Made by a program: the position numbers and the translations under genes. 64,000 nucleotides of DNA from Pseudomonas sediminis (lineage in GTDB: Bacteria > Pseudomonadota > Gammaproteobacteria > Pseudomonadales > Pseudomonadaceae), in the NCBI RefSeq assembly GCF_002741105.1, contig NZ_NIQU01000007.1, positions 62,001-126,000 of the forward strand. Reading direction: 5' to 3'. Numbering within the stretch: position 1 is the first letter of the stretch; every line of letters starts with the position of its first letter. The notes beneath the pieces were generated by a model, which saw only the letters and a program-made list of their open reading frames with translations, ran no database searches and was not told the DNA's origin. This document shows, one piece after another, positions 23,989 to 32,837 of the stretch.

Positions 23989-25374
23989 ATGGGTACCCTC
24001 GGTATTCTGATTTCCCTCGCATTGTTGATGTACCTCGCCTATCGCGGCATCAACGTCCTGATCCTCGCCCCGCTGCTGGCCCTGCTGGCGTTGCTGTTCG
24101 CCGGCGACATCGCTCTGCTGCTGCCCACCTACACCCAGGTGTTCATGAAGGCCATGGGCGGCTACGTGATCCAGTTCTTCCCGCTGTTCCTGCTCGGCGC
24201 CCTGTTCGGCAAGTTAATGGACGACTCAGGATCGGCGCGCGCCATCGCCCACGGCATCGTCGCCAAGGTCGGCAGTGAGCGCGCCATCCTGGCCATTGTG
24301 CTGGCCTGCGGCATCCTCACTTACGGCGGCGTATCGCTGTTCGTGGTGGCCTTCGCCGTGTACCCGATCGGCGCCGCGCTGTTCCGCGAGGCGGGCATTC
24401 CCAAACGCCTGATCCCCGGTGCCATCGCCCTCGGCTCGTTCACCTTCACCATGACCGCGCTGCCCGGCACTCCGGCGATCCAGAACGCCATCCCCAACCC
24501 CTTCTTCGGCACCGACGCCTTCGCGGCGCCGGGCCTGGGGGTGATCGCCGGCCTGATCATGTTCGGCCTCGGCACCTGGTGGCTCACCGCGCAGTCGCGC
24601 AAGCTGATGGCCGCGGGTGAAGGCTACGGCGAGCACCGCGACGACCCGGTCGTCGAAGAGCGTCGCGACATTCCCGGCTTCTGGCTGGCGCTGCTGCCGA
24701 TCTTCGTGGTCATCGCCCTCAATTTCCTGATGGCCAAGCAGATTCTGCCGGCCGTCGACACCAGCTACCTGGCCAAGCCGGAATACGGCGGTCTGCAGGA
24801 TGCCAAGTCGCTGATCGGCATCTGGTCGATCATCGTCGCCCTCGGCGCCGCCATCGTGCTGCTGATCGCCATGCACTGGAAGCGCTGGATGGACCTGAAG
24901 AAGAGCGTCAACGACGGCGCCTTCGGCTCCATGCTGCCGATCCTCAACACCGCCGCCGAGGTGGGTTACGGCACGGTGATCGCCTCGCTGGCCGGCTTCG
25001 TCATCATCCGTGACCTGGTGCTGGGCGTCTCCAGCAACCCGCTGATCTCCGAAGCGGTGGCGGTGAACATCCTCGCCGGCATCACCGGTTCCGCCTCCGG
25101 CGGTATGTCCATCGCCCTGAAGACCCTCGGCGCGCAGTACCTGGAAATGGCCAACGCCGCCGGCATCAGCCCCGAGCTGCTGCACCGCGTCGCCGCCATG
25201 GCCTCGGGCTGCATGGACACCCTGCCGCACAACGGCGCGGTGATCTCGCTGCTGGCGATCTGCAAACTCACTCACCGTGAGTCGTACAAGTTCATCTTCG
25301 TCAACACAGTCGCCTTCCCGTTGATGGCACTGGTGGTGGTAATCACCCTGGGCACGATGTTCGGCAGCTTCTGA
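23989..25374 (+). CDS. GntP-family permease
   Basis: 461 residues, about 12 membrane helices, with the family segments FFPLFLLGALFGKLM and TALPGTPAIQNAIP. GntP-type carriers import gluconate or other organic acids; the adjacent CoA-transferase and the resemblance to permeases near hydroxybutyrate genes suggest a short hydroxy- or keto-acid substrate (inference). Expression probably needs sigma-54 and is curbed by Crc/Hfq. Confidence 0.88.
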   Translation: MGTLGILISLALLMYLAYRGINVLILAPLLALLALLFAGDIALLLPTYTQVFMKAMGGYVIQFFPLFLLGALFGKLMDDSGSARAIAHGIVAKVGSERAILAIVLACGILTYGGVSLFVVAFAVYPIGAALFREAGIPKRLIPGAIALGSFTFTMTALPGTPAIQNAIPNPFFGTDAFAAPGLGVIAGLIMFGLGTWWLTAQSRKLMAAGEGYGEHRDDPVVEERRDIPGFWLALLPIFVVIALNFLMAKQILPAVDTSYLAKPEYGGLQDAKSLIGIWSIIVALGAAIVLLIAMHWKRWMDLKKSVNDGAFGSMLPILNTAAEVGYGTVIASLAGFVIIRDLVLGVSSNPLISEAVAVNILAGITGSASGGMSIALKTLGAQYLEMANAAGISPELLHRVAAMASGCMDTLPHNGAVISLLAICKLTHRESYKFIFVNTVAFPLMALVVVITLGTMFGSF

Positions 25375-25391
25375 CGTTCTCTTTAGGAGCG

Positions 25392-25420
25392 GCTTCAGCC
25401 GCGATCTTCGCGGCTGAAGC
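25392..25420. repeat. REP-like hairpin
   Basis: GCTTCAGCCGCGA and TCGCGGCTGAAGC form a perfect 13-bp stem with loop TCT, lying between the permease and CoA-transferase genes. It may partly end or stabilise the upstream mRNA. Confidence 0.6.
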
Positions 25421-25472
25421 GGAGCCCCGCCCGGCCGCGCCTACAGCCCTCTGCAATTCACGAGTACCCGCA

Positions 25473-27026
25473 ATGAGCAAGATCATGACCGCCGCCGAAG
25501 CCGTGGCGCGCATTCCAGACAACGCCAACCTGGCCACCGGCGGCTTCGTCGGCATCGGCTTCGCCGAACAGATCGCCATCGCCCTGGAACAGCGTTTCGT
25601 GGCTGAACAAGCGCCGCGCGATCTGACCCTGGTGTATGCCGCCGGCCAAGGCGACGGCAAGGGTCGTGGCCTCAACCACCTGGCCCATGAAGGCTTGGTG
25701 CGCCGGGTGATCGGTGGCCACTGGGGGCTGGTGCCGGGGTTGCAGAAGCTGGCGGTGGACAACTGCATCGAGGCCTACAACCTGCCGCAGGGGGTGATTT
25801 CCCAGCTGTTTCGCGATATCGCCGCCGGCAAGCCTGGGCAGCTGTCGCGCGTCGGCCTGGGCACCTACGTCGACCCGCGCCATGGCGGCGGCAAGCTCAA
25901 TGCGCGCACCACTGCCGATCTGGTGCGGCTGATGCCCATCGATGGCGAAGACTACCTGTTCTACCCAACCTTCCCGATCAACGTCGGCATCGTTCGCGCC
26001 ACCAGCGCCGACCCCGATGGCAACCTCAGTTTCGAGCGCGAGGCGCTGACCATCGAAAGCCTGGCCATCGCCATGGCCGCGCGTAACAGCGGCGGTCTGG
26101 TAATTGCCCAGGTTGAGCGCGTGGTCGAGCGCGGCTCGCTCAACCCACGCCAAGTAAAGATTCCCGGCATCCTGGTGGACTGTGTGGTGGTGGCCGAGCC
26201 AGCTAACCATCAGCAGACCTTCGCCACCGCCTACAACCCCGCCTTCGCCGCCGAAACCCGCGTACCGGTGGACAGCCTGGCACCGCTGCCGCTGGACGTG
26301 CGCAAGCTGATCGCCCGCCGCGCGGCGCTGGAGCTGAAAGCGGACGCGGTGGTAAATCTCGGCATCGGCATGCCCGAGGGCGTGGCAGCGGTGGCCGCCG
26401 AAGAAGGTGTGATCGAGCGCCTGACGCTGACCGCCGAACCCGGCGTGATCGGCGGCGTCCCGGCCTCGGGCCTGGACTTCGGCGCGGCGAGCAACCACAG
26501 CGCCCTGCTCGATCAGCCTTATCAGTTCGATTTCTACGACGGCGGCGGCCTGGATATCGCGTTTCTTGGCCTGGCCCAGGCCGATGCGGCGGGCAACCTC
26601 AACGTGTCCAAGTTCGGCAGTCGTCTGGCCGGGGCTGGCGGTTTCATCAACATCAGCCAGAACGCCAAGCAAGTGGTGTTCGTCGGCACCTTCAGCGCCG
26701 GCAAGCAGGACATCCGTATCGAAGACGGCCAGTTGCGCATCATCGAGGATGGCGACGTGCGCAAATTCGTCGCCGAGGTAGAACACCGCACCTTCGCCGG
26801 GCGCCTCGCCGCCGAGCGCGGCCAGCCGGTGCTCTATGTCACCGAACGCTGCGTGCTGCGCCTGACTACCGAAGGGCTGGAACTGATCGAAGTGGCGCCG
26901 GGCGTGGATATCGAGCGCGACATCCTCGCGCGCATGGACTTCGCCCCCATCGTGCGTGAACCGAAGCTGATGGATGCACGGCTATTCCGCCCCGAACCCA
27001 TCGGCCTGGCGCAATGCCTGGACTAG
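25473..27026 (+). CDS. Acyl-CoA:acetate/3-ketoacid CoA-transferase (fused alpha-beta)
   Basis: 517 residues, single-chain like E. coli YdiF or propionate CoA-transferase. The alpha half begins with GGFVGIGFAEQIAIAL; the beta half contains VNLGIGMPEGVA and the active-site region LTAEPGVIGGVPASGLDFGA, whose Glu would form the glutamyl-CoA thioester. It moves CoA between acyl-CoA and a free short-chain acid. Following a permease gene on the same strand, it likely activates the imported acid. Start codon choice is uncertain; MTAAEA four codons later is possible. A strong terminator follows. Confidence 0.85.
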   Translation: MSKIMTAAEAVARIPDNANLATGGFVGIGFAEQIAIALEQRFVAEQAPRDLTLVYAAGQGDGKGRGLNHLAHEGLVRRVIGGHWGLVPGLQKLAVDNCIEAYNLPQGVISQLFRDIAAGKPGQLSRVGLGTYVDPRHGGGKLNARTTADLVRLMPIDGEDYLFYPTFPINVGIVRATSADPDGNLSFEREALTIESLAIAMAARNSGGLVIAQVERVVERGSLNPRQVKIPGILVDCVVVAEPANHQQTFATAYNPAFAAETRVPVDSLAPLPLDVRKLIARRAALELKADAVVNLGIGMPEGVAAVAAEEGVIERLTLTAEPGVIGGVPASGLDFGAASNHSALLDQPYQFDFYDGGGLDIAFLGLAQADAAGNLNVSKFGSRLAGAGGFINISQNAKQVVFVGTFSAGKQDIRIEDGQLRIIEDGDVRKFVAEVEHRTFAGRLAAERGQPVLYVTERCVLRLTTEGLELIEVAPGVDIERDILARMDFAPIVREPKLMDARLFRPEPIGLAQCLD

Positions 27027-27054
27027 CGCCAGGCCACTCTTTGAGCGTGAACTT

Positions 27055-27080
27055 ACGGGCCTGAACAGGCCCGTTTTTTT
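27055..27080 (+). terminator. Rho-independent terminator after the CoA-transferase gene
   Basis: ACGGGCCT-GAAC-AGGCCCGT followed by seven T residues. Confidence 0.88.
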
Positions 27081-27100
27081 GCCTGGAACTTAGCGCGAAT

Positions 27101-27187
27101 CGTAGGGTGGACCGCGCTTCACCGATCCACCATGGGTAGCCAACGCGAATACCCCAGGTGGAAATAAACCGCGACTTCCACCCTACG
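27101..27187. repeat. GTAGGGTGGA-type inverted repeat
   Basis: CGTAGGGTGGA (27101-27111) and TCCACCCTACG (27177-27187) bound an 87-bp element related to 23618-23703. Its right end overlaps the last codons of the ureohydrolase gene. Confidence 0.55.
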
Positions 27188-28148
27188 TCTTTTCCCCCAG
27201 CTTATGCCGCGCGGCGTACAGGCAGATCATCTCCATCGCCAGGGTGGCGCCGGCCAGCGCGGTGACCTCGGCGTTGTCGTAGGGCGGCGCCACTTCCACC
27301 ACGTCCATGCCGACCAGGTTGATACCGCGCAGCCCGCGCAGGATCTCCAGCGCCTGATGGCTGGAAAGGCCGCCACACACCGGTGTGCCGGTGCCGGGGG
27401 CGAAAGCCGGGTCGAGGCAGTCGATGTCGAAGGTCAGGTACACCGGATGCTCGCCCACCCGCGCACGAATGCGCTCGGCGATCTGCTCCGGCGTGCTGCG
27501 ATGCACCTCGCGCGCATCGAGTACCTGAAAGCCCATCACATCATCATTGGTGGTGCGCAGGCCGACCTGCACCGAGCGCGCCGGGTCGACCAGGCCCTCG
27601 CGCGCGGCGTGGTAGAACATGGTGCCGTGGTCGATACGCTTGCCCTCCTCGTCCGGCCAGGTGTCGCTGTGCGCGTCGAAGTGGATCAGCGACAGGGGGC
27701 CGTGTTTTTTCGCATGAGCCTTGAGCAGCGGATAGCTGATGAAGTGGTCGCCGCCCAGGGTCAGCAACGCGCTGCCGGCTTCGAGAATGCGCGTGGCATG
27801 CGCCTCGATCACCGCCGGAGTGTCCTGCGGCGTGCCGTGGTCGAACAGGCAATCGCCATAATCGACGCAGGCGAGCACATCGAAGGGGTCGAACTCCCAG
27901 GGAAAATGCCGCGCCCAGGCTGACTGGATAGAGGCAGCGCGGATCGCCCTCGGTCCGAATCGGCTGCCCGGGCGATTGGTAGTAGCGGTGTCGAAGGGCA
28001 CACCGCTGATGGCCAGATCTACACCGGTCAGATCACGGCTGTAACGCCGACGCATAAAGCTGGTGATGCCAGCGTAGGTCGGTTCGGCGGCAGTGCCGTA
28101 GAGGCTGGCGCGGGTGATGGCCTGGTCGTTGTCGAAAGCTTGATCCAT
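27183..28148 (-). CDS. speB: Agmatinase-family ureohydrolase
   Basis: 321 residues, usual for agmatinase and guanidinobutyrase. The two-manganese site is complete: GGDHF, FDAHSDTW and TFDIDCLDPAFAPGTGTP. The family cleaves a guanidino compound to urea and an amine. A polyamine-type binding protein gene lies just upstream on the same strand and a LysR regulator is divergent, so agmatine or 4-guanidinobutyrate are the best substrate guesses; GbuA is an alternative identity. Confidence 0.82.
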   Translation of the reverse strand: MDQAFDNDQAITRASLYGTAAEPTYAGITSFMRRRYSRDLTGVDLAISGVPFDTATTNRPGSRFGPRAIRAASIQSAWARHFPWEFDPFDVLACVDYGDCLFDHGTPQDTPAVIEAHATRILEAGSALLTLGGDHFISYPLLKAHAKKHGPLSLIHFDAHSDTWPDEEGKRIDHGTMFYHAAREGLVDPARSVQVGLRTTNDDVMGFQVLDAREVHRSTPEQIAERIRARVGEHPVYLTFDIDCLDPAFAPGTGTPVCGGLSSHQALEILRGLRGINLVGMDVVEVAPPYDNAEVTALAGATLAMEMICLYAARHKLGEKT

Positions 28149-28172
28149 GGTCGGGTACTCGTTTCGGTGATG

Positions 28173-28196
28173 TTCGCGAGCAGAGCTCGCTCCTAC
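28173..28196. repeat. REP copy 1 (TTCGCGAGCAGAGCTCGCTCC)
   Basis: A 24-nt unit TTCGCGAGCAGAGCTCGC-TCCTAC between the ureohydrolase and binding-protein genes. The same unit occurs at 49587-49610 (reverse) and 52413-52436, inside the bio operon. Confidence 0.65.
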
Positions 28197-28200
28197 TGAC

Positions 28201-29274
28201 TCAGTACTGGCTGCGGAAGGCCGTCCACAGGCGGATGCGCTGACGCTGCTCGCGCAGGCTCAGCACTTCCTCGGCGAACAGGCGCTCGCGCACGGCTTCG
28301 GGTGGGTAGATATCCGGGTCGCCGCTCACCGCCTCATCCAGCAACGGCGTGGCCGCGTGGTTGGCGTTGGCGAAGAACAGGGTGTTGGTCAGCTCGGCAA
28401 TGGCCTCTGGCTGCAGCATGAAGTCGATGAACGCGCGGGCATTGCCTGGGTGCGGCGCATCGGCGGGAATGGCCATGGTGTCGAACCAGATCAGCGTGCC
28501 TTCGCGCGGAATGCGGTAGAGCACTTCGAAGGGTTGCCCGGCCTCGGCAGCACGCGCAGCGGCCATGCCGGCATCACCGGTGTAGGTCAGCGCCAGGCAG
28601 GTTTCGCCCTTGGCCAGATCGTCGATCTGCCGGGCATTGCCGATGTAGCGCAGGTTCGGTTGCAGCGCGGCGAGCAAGGCGCTGGCTGCGTCCAGATCAG
28701 CGGCCTTGGCACTGTAGGGCGGCTTGCCCAGGTAATTGAGGGCGATGGCGATCACCTCCTGCGGCGAGTCGAGCACGGAGATGCCGCAGTCCTTCAGCTT
28801 GCTGGCGTACTCGGGCTTGAACAGCAGGTCGAGGCTGTCCAGGGCCACGCCGGGTAGGCGCTGCTCGACAGCCTGTTTGTTGATCGCCAGGCCTACGGTG
28901 CCCCAGGTGTAGGGCACGCCGTACTGGTTGCCGGGGTCGACGCTGGCCAGCTTGGCCAGCAGCTCGGGGTCGAGGTTGCTGGCGTTTTTTAGCGCCCCCA
29001 CTGGTTGCAGCGCCTTGGCCTGGATCGCCCGCGACAGGCCGCTGGAAGCGGGAAAGACCACGTCATAACCACTGCCCCCGGTCATCAGCTTGCTCTCCAG
29101 CACATCGGTGCTGTCGAAGGTGTCGTATTTGACCCGGATGCCGGTTTCGGTCTGAAAGCGCGCGAGCGCCTGCGGTGCCACGTAGTCGGCCCAGTTGTAC
29201 AGGTTGAGCTGTTTCGGCTCCGCCATCAGCGGTGTGGCGATAGCCAGAAGCAGCAGGCTTGCAGCAAGACGCAT
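28201..29274 (-). CDS. Periplasmic polyamine-type binding protein (PotF/PotD-like)
   Basis: 357 residues with a Sec signal peptide ending at LMA. The mature start LNLYNWADYVAP and later GYDVVFPASS and GVPYTWGTVGLAIN are typical of PotD/PotF/SpuD spermidine-putrescine binding proteins. No ABC permease or ATPase gene follows here, so it must work with a transporter encoded elsewhere or as a sensor. It probably shares a transcript with the ureohydrolase gene, suggesting guanidino-amine capture. Confidence 0.85.
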   Translation of the reverse strand: MRLAASLLLLAIATPLMAEPKQLNLYNWADYVAPQALARFQTETGIRVKYDTFDSTDVLESKLMTGGSGYDVVFPASSGLSRAIQAKALQPVGALKNASNLDPELLAKLASVDPGNQYGVPYTWGTVGLAINKQAVEQRLPGVALDSLDLLFKPEYASKLKDCGISVLDSPQEVIAIALNYLGKPPYSAKAADLDAASALLAALQPNLRYIGNARQIDDLAKGETCLALTYTGDAGMAAARAAEAGQPFEVLYRIPREGTLIWFDTMAIPADAPHPGNARAFIDFMLQPEAIAELTNTLFFANANHAATPLLDEAVSGDPDIYPPEAVRERLFAEEVLSLREQRQRIRLWTAFRSQY

Positions 29275-29325
29275 GGTTTTATCCTCGGGCAGGTGCGGTT
29301 GGCCGTGCCTCTCTGCTGGAGGCTA

Positions 29326-29466
29326 GGTTCTGTACGAAAAGTGCCTGCGCTCGGTGATGCTTCGTTAAAAATGGGTTCGGAATGCTCATTTACAGCTCGT
29401 AAACTCCGCTTCCTCACCCGTTTTTGCCTCGCCTGACCTTCGCTCGACGACTTTTCGTACAGAACC
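29326..29466. mobile_element. 141-bp MITE-like element with 17-bp terminal inverted repeats
   Basis: GGTTCTGTACGAAAAGT (29326-29342) and ACTTTTCGTACAGAACC (29450-29466) are perfect inverted repeats at the ends of a non-coding 141-bp unit. No clear target-site duplication flanks it. It lies in the divergent promoter region of the binding-protein and LysR genes. Short length, perfect ends and no ORF fit a MITE mobilised by an IS elsewhere; the parent IS is not identified. Confidence 0.7.
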
Positions 29467-29557
29467 GGGCATGTCGGCATCCTGCACCCGGCGTTGCTTC
29501 GGATAAATTCGAAGTGTTCTACTCCAACATCGACAGTCATCAATGTATGGAGCCCAC

Positions 29558-30454
29558 ATGCTCAGCCAATTGCGCGACCTTGATCTGCAACTGCTGCGCC
29601 TGTTCGTCACCGTGGTGGAAAGCGGCGGCTTCAGCGCCGCGCAGGGTGAGCTGGGCATCGGCCAGTCGACCATCAGCACACAGATGGCAAAGCTGGAAAC
29701 CCGCCTGGGCTTTCGCCTGTGCGAGCGCGGCAAGGCCGGCTTTCGCCTGACACCCAAGGGCGAGCAGGTGCTGGCAGCCACACGCAAGCTGTTCGCCGCC
29801 ATCGAGACCTTCAAGGGCGAAGCCCAGGGCATGGCCGACAAGCTGCTCGGCGAGCTGCGCATCGGTCTATCGGAGGCGCTATCGGACGAGGTGATCGAGC
29901 GTATCGGCAAGGCCGTCGGACGTTTTCGCCAGCGCAACCAGGCGGTGCAGATCGAACTGCTCAGCGCCATGCCCGCCGAGCTGGAGCGACGCCTGCTGCA
30001 GGATCAACTGCAACTGGCCATCGGCTATTTTTCCGGCAGCCAGACGGCGCTGGATTACCAACCACTGTTCGAGGAGCGCCAGCGCCTGTACTGCAGCAGC
30101 CAACATCCGCTGTTCGCGCGTGAAACGCTGAGCGCCGACGACCTGCAGGACTGCGACCGGGTTATGCATCCCTATCGCTTCATCGCCGCCGACGAGCCCT
30201 GGCAGGGCGGTACCAGCAGCGCCCGTTGCGAGCAGGTCGAGGGCAGCCTGGCATTCATCCTCTCCGGCGCGCACCTGGGCTATCTGCCCGAGCACATCGC
30301 CCAGCCTTGGGTAAACCGCGGCGGGCTGCGCGCGCTGCCCGGCACCTGGGATTTCACCGTGCAGTTTCGCCTGGCCAGTCACCGTGGCCATCCGCCCAGC
30401 GAGGCGCAGAAGGCCTTCAGCGAAGATCTACTGGCTGCATTCAGCACCTGCTGA
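29558..30454 (+). CDS. LysR-family transcriptional regulator
   Basis: 298 residues from ATG 29558, which has GGAG at about 6 nt; ATG 29543 is in frame but weaker. The N-terminal HTH (VESGGFSAAQGELGIGQSTISTQMAKLE) is followed by a LysR substrate-binding domain. Divergent from the binding-protein/ureohydrolase genes, it is their likely regulator, responding to a guanidino or polyamine ligand (inference). Confidence 0.88.
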   Translation: MLSQLRDLDLQLLRLFVTVVESGGFSAAQGELGIGQSTISTQMAKLETRLGFRLCERGKAGFRLTPKGEQVLAATRKLFAAIETFKGEAQGMADKLLGELRIGLSEALSDEVIERIGKAVGRFRQRNQAVQIELLSAMPAELERRLLQDQLQLAIGYFSGSQTALDYQPLFEERQRLYCSSQHPLFARETLSADDLQDCDRVMHPYRFIAADEPWQGGTSSARCEQVEGSLAFILSGAHLGYLPEHIAQPWVNRGGLRALPGTWDFTVQFRLASHRGHPPSEAQKAFSEDLLAAFSTC

Positions 30455-30509
30455 AACATCCGGGGTCTATAGTGGTTGTTCCTTCCTCACCACACCTTCT
30501 GGAGTACAC

Positions 30510-31064
30510 ATGAGCAAGACCTACAACGTCGCCGTACTGGTCGGTAGCCTGCGCAAGGCCTCCATCAACCGCAAACTGGCCCTGGCGCTGGCCGACCTGG
30601 CACCCGCCTCGCTGAACTTGGAAATCCTCGAGATCGGTGACCTGCCCCTGTACAACGAAGACGCCGACGGTGACAGCGCTCCGGCCTCCTACGCGCCGTT
30701 CCGCAGCAAGCTCAAGGCGGCCGACGCGGTGCTGTTCATCACCCCCGAGTACAACCGCTCGATCCCCGGCGCGATGAAGAACGCCATCGACGTAGGCTCG
30801 CGCCCTTATGGCCAGAGCGGCTTCAGCGGCAAGCCGGGCGCCGTGCTCAGCGCCTCGCCCGGTGCTATCGGCGGCTTCGGCGCCAACCACCATCTGCGCC
30901 AGTGCCTGGTGTTCCTCGACGTGCACGTGTTGCAACAGCCGGAAGCCTATCTTGGCGGCGCTGGCAACTTCTTCGACGAGAACGACGTACTCAGCGACGG
31001 CATCAAGCCGTTCCTGCAGAAGTTCATCGACGCCTATGCCGCCTGGGTGGCCAAGCAGGCCTGA
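30510..31064 (+). CDS. NADPH-dependent FMN reductase
   Basis: 184 residues, flavodoxin-like. The FMN-phosphate loop GSLRKASINRKL and the TPEYNRSIPGAMKNAID segment are signatures of the NADPH-dependent FMN reductase/ChrR-type quinone reductase family. GGAG precedes ATG 30510 by about 6 nt. Likely a cytosolic flavin or quinone reductase in redox defence; the precise substrate is unknown. Confidence 0.88.
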   Translation: MSKTYNVAVLVGSLRKASINRKLALALADLAPASLNLEILEIGDLPLYNEDADGDSAPASYAPFRSKLKAADAVLFITPEYNRSIPGAMKNAIDVGSRPYGQSGFSGKPGAVLSASPGAIGGFGANHHLRQCLVFLDVHVLQQPEAYLGGAGNFFDENDVLSDGIKPFLQKFIDAYAAWVAKQA

Positions 31065-31140
31065 TACCTCGCGCCGCCCACTGGGCGGCGCTCCACTGTA
31101 CCGATATGCCTTCATTTGCGGCCTGAATGACACTGGCAAC

Positions 31141-31156
31141 TAGACCGACCGGTCTA
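31141..31156. promoter_or_regulatory. TetR-type operator
   Basis: TAGACCGACCGGTCTA has 6-bp palindromic arms TAGACC/GGTCTA, followed at once by the -10-like CATAAT and 13 nt before the tetR ATG. The position indicates autorepression of the tetR-hydrolase operon. Confidence 0.7.
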
Positions 31157-31169
31157 CATAATCCAGGCC

Positions 31170-31751
31170 ATGACCAAGACCACTCGCGACAAACTGATCG
31201 ATACCATGATCGACGCCCTGCAACGCAAGGGCCTGCATGGTATCGGCCTGACCGAGCTGCTGGCCGCCGCAGCAGCGCCCAAGGGCAGCCTCTACCACCA
31301 TTTCCCAGGCGGCAAGACCGAGCTGGCCGTAGCCGCCATCGAGCGTGTCGGTCAGCGCGCCGAGCAGGCGTTCGCTGCGCTCTTCGAGCGTCAGTCCGAT
31401 CCACTCGATGCGTTGACCACCTGGCTGCAGGGCGCGCTTGGCCACTTGCAGGAAAGCGCCTTCGAGCGCGGCTGCCCACTGGCCGCCGTCGCCCTGGAGA
31501 GCGGCCCGGACGATCATGAAATTCGTGCAGCCCTGGCCAATGCCTTCACCGCCATTCGCCAGGCCCTGCAACAGCAGTTGCAACATCATGGTTACCCACA
31601 ACCGGAAGGGCTTGCGGCCTTGTTCGTCGCGCTCTACGAAGGCGGTTTGCTACAAGCCCGCGTCGCTGGCAGCAGCGAGCCGCTGAAACAGGCCGTCGCC
31701 ACTCTGCTCCACCTGGCCCGCCAGCACCGCACGGAGTACCCGCCAGCATGA
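31170..31751 (+). CDS. TetR-family regulator
   Basis: 193 residues. The N-terminal HTH (GLTELLAAAAAPKGSLYHHFPGGKTELA) matches TetR/AcrR proteins of the YxaF/LmrA type, whose operators have GACCG/CGGTC arms like the palindrome just upstream. The C-terminal ligand domain has a Cys in FERGCPLAAVALES, a position conserved in this subgroup. It overlaps the hydrolase start by 4 nt, so the two are co-translated. Confidence 0.88.
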   Translation: MTKTTRDKLIDTMIDALQRKGLHGIGLTELLAAAAAPKGSLYHHFPGGKTELAVAAIERVGQRAEQAFAALFERQSDPLDALTTWLQGALGHLQESAFERGCPLAAVALESGPDDHEIRAALANAFTAIRQALQQQLQHHGYPQPEGLAALFVALYEGGLLQARVAGSSEPLKQAVATLLHLARQHRTEYPPA

Positions 31752-32626
31752 CTAACGCCATTAGCAGCGAAACCCTACCCCTGCTCGCCCTCGACGACTA
31801 TCAGCTGGCCGCCACGCGCTACCACGCCGAGCGCCCCCAGGCGCAGTTGCTGATCGCCGGCGCCACCGGGGTGCCACAAGGTTTCTATCGGCGATTCGCC
31901 GAACACGCCGCCAGCCGTGGTTTCAATACCATGACCCTGGACTACCGCGGCATCGGCCAATCCAAGCCAGACAGCCTGCGCGGCTTCGAGATGGAGTATC
32001 TGGACTGGGCGAACCTCGATCTGGCCGCCGCGGTGGATCAACATCGGCACGCCGAGCGCCCGCTGTTCATGATCGGCCACTCCTTCGGCGGCCATGCCTT
32101 CGGCCTGCTGCCCAATCATGATCAGGTCGCCGGCTTCTACACCTTCGGCACCGGCGCCGGCTGGCACGGCTGGATGCCCAGGGCCGAGCAAGTGCGCGTG
32201 CTGGCCATGTGGCGGGTGATCGGCCCGCTGATGACCCGCTACAAGGGCTATCTGGCCTGGAGCAAGCTGGGCATGGGCGAGGATCTGCCACTGGGCGTCT
32301 ATCGCCAGTGGAAACGCTGGTGCCGCTTCCCCCGCTACTTCTTCGACGACCCACAGATGCTGGGACTGGCCGAGCGCTTCGCCCAGGTGAACACGCCGAT
32401 GGTGGCGCTCAACAGCCTGGACGACCTGTGGGCTCCCCCTGCCTCACGCGATGCCTTCATGGCGGCGTACGTCAACGCGCCCTACCAGGCGCGCACGCTC
32501 GACTCACAGGCGGAAGGCCTGGGCACCATTGGTCATATGGGGTATTTCCGCCCGGCGGCGCAGCGTCTCTGGGACGAAACCCTGGATTGGTTCGAGCAAT
32601 TGCGCATCGAACAACGCGCGGCGTAA
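31748..32626 (+). CDS. Predicted alpha/beta hydrolase (COG4757-like)
   Basis: 292 residues. The nucleophile elbow GHSFGGH gives the catalytic Ser; TLDYRGIGQS follows strand 4, and a later DDLWAPP Asp and GHMGYF His could complete the triad. Co-translated with the TetR regulator, which probably controls it in response to a small hydrophobic compound. The substrate is unknown. Confidence 0.82.
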   Translation: MTNAISSETLPLLALDDYQLAATRYHAERPQAQLLIAGATGVPQGFYRRFAEHAASRGFNTMTLDYRGIGQSKPDSLRGFEMEYLDWANLDLAAAVDQHRHAERPLFMIGHSFGGHAFGLLPNHDQVAGFYTFGTGAGWHGWMPRAEQVRVLAMWRVIGPLMTRYKGYLAWSKLGMGEDLPLGVYRQWKRWCRFPRYFFDDPQMLGLAERFAQVNTPMVALNSLDDLWAPPASRDAFMAAYVNAPYQARTLDSQAEGLGTIGHMGYFRPAAQRLWDETLDWFEQLRIEQRAA

Positions 32627-32653
32627 GCAGGCTGCTGAAAATTTCTAGGCCAG

Positions 32654-32681
32654 AAAAAAAGAAAACCCCGCGATAGCGGGG
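32654..32681 (-). terminator. Terminator of the Rsm-type RNA
   Basis: On the minus strand CCCCGC-TATC-GCGGGG is followed by TTTTCTTTTTTT. Confidence 0.88.
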
Positions 32682-32782
32682 CCTTGCAGACTGTTGTCCT
32701 GACATCCTTGATCTGCTCACCATCCTGGCGGCTGTCCAGCGTGTCCCTGTTTGTCTAGGCGCTTCCTGCGCTGAATCCATGT
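32654..32782 (-). ncRNA. Rsm-type regulatory RNA (RsmX/Y/Z family)
   Basis: The minus strand from about 32782 to the T tract at 32654 contains seven GGA motifs, one in the loop of a GCGC-AGGAA-GCGC hairpin (32759-32771), and ends in a strong terminator. A perfect TGTAAG-N6-CTTACA site lies about 65 nt upstream of the expected start. This is the plan of GacA-activated RNAs that sequester RsmA/CsrA. The AGGAA hairpin most resembles RsmY, but the paralogue is not assigned. The 5' end is estimated from the activator spacing, not seen directly. Confidence 0.8.
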
Positions 32783-32837
32783 GTGGCAGAGTACGCCCGT
32801 ACCTGATCAATCAACAGTGGCGATAATCGGCACATCG

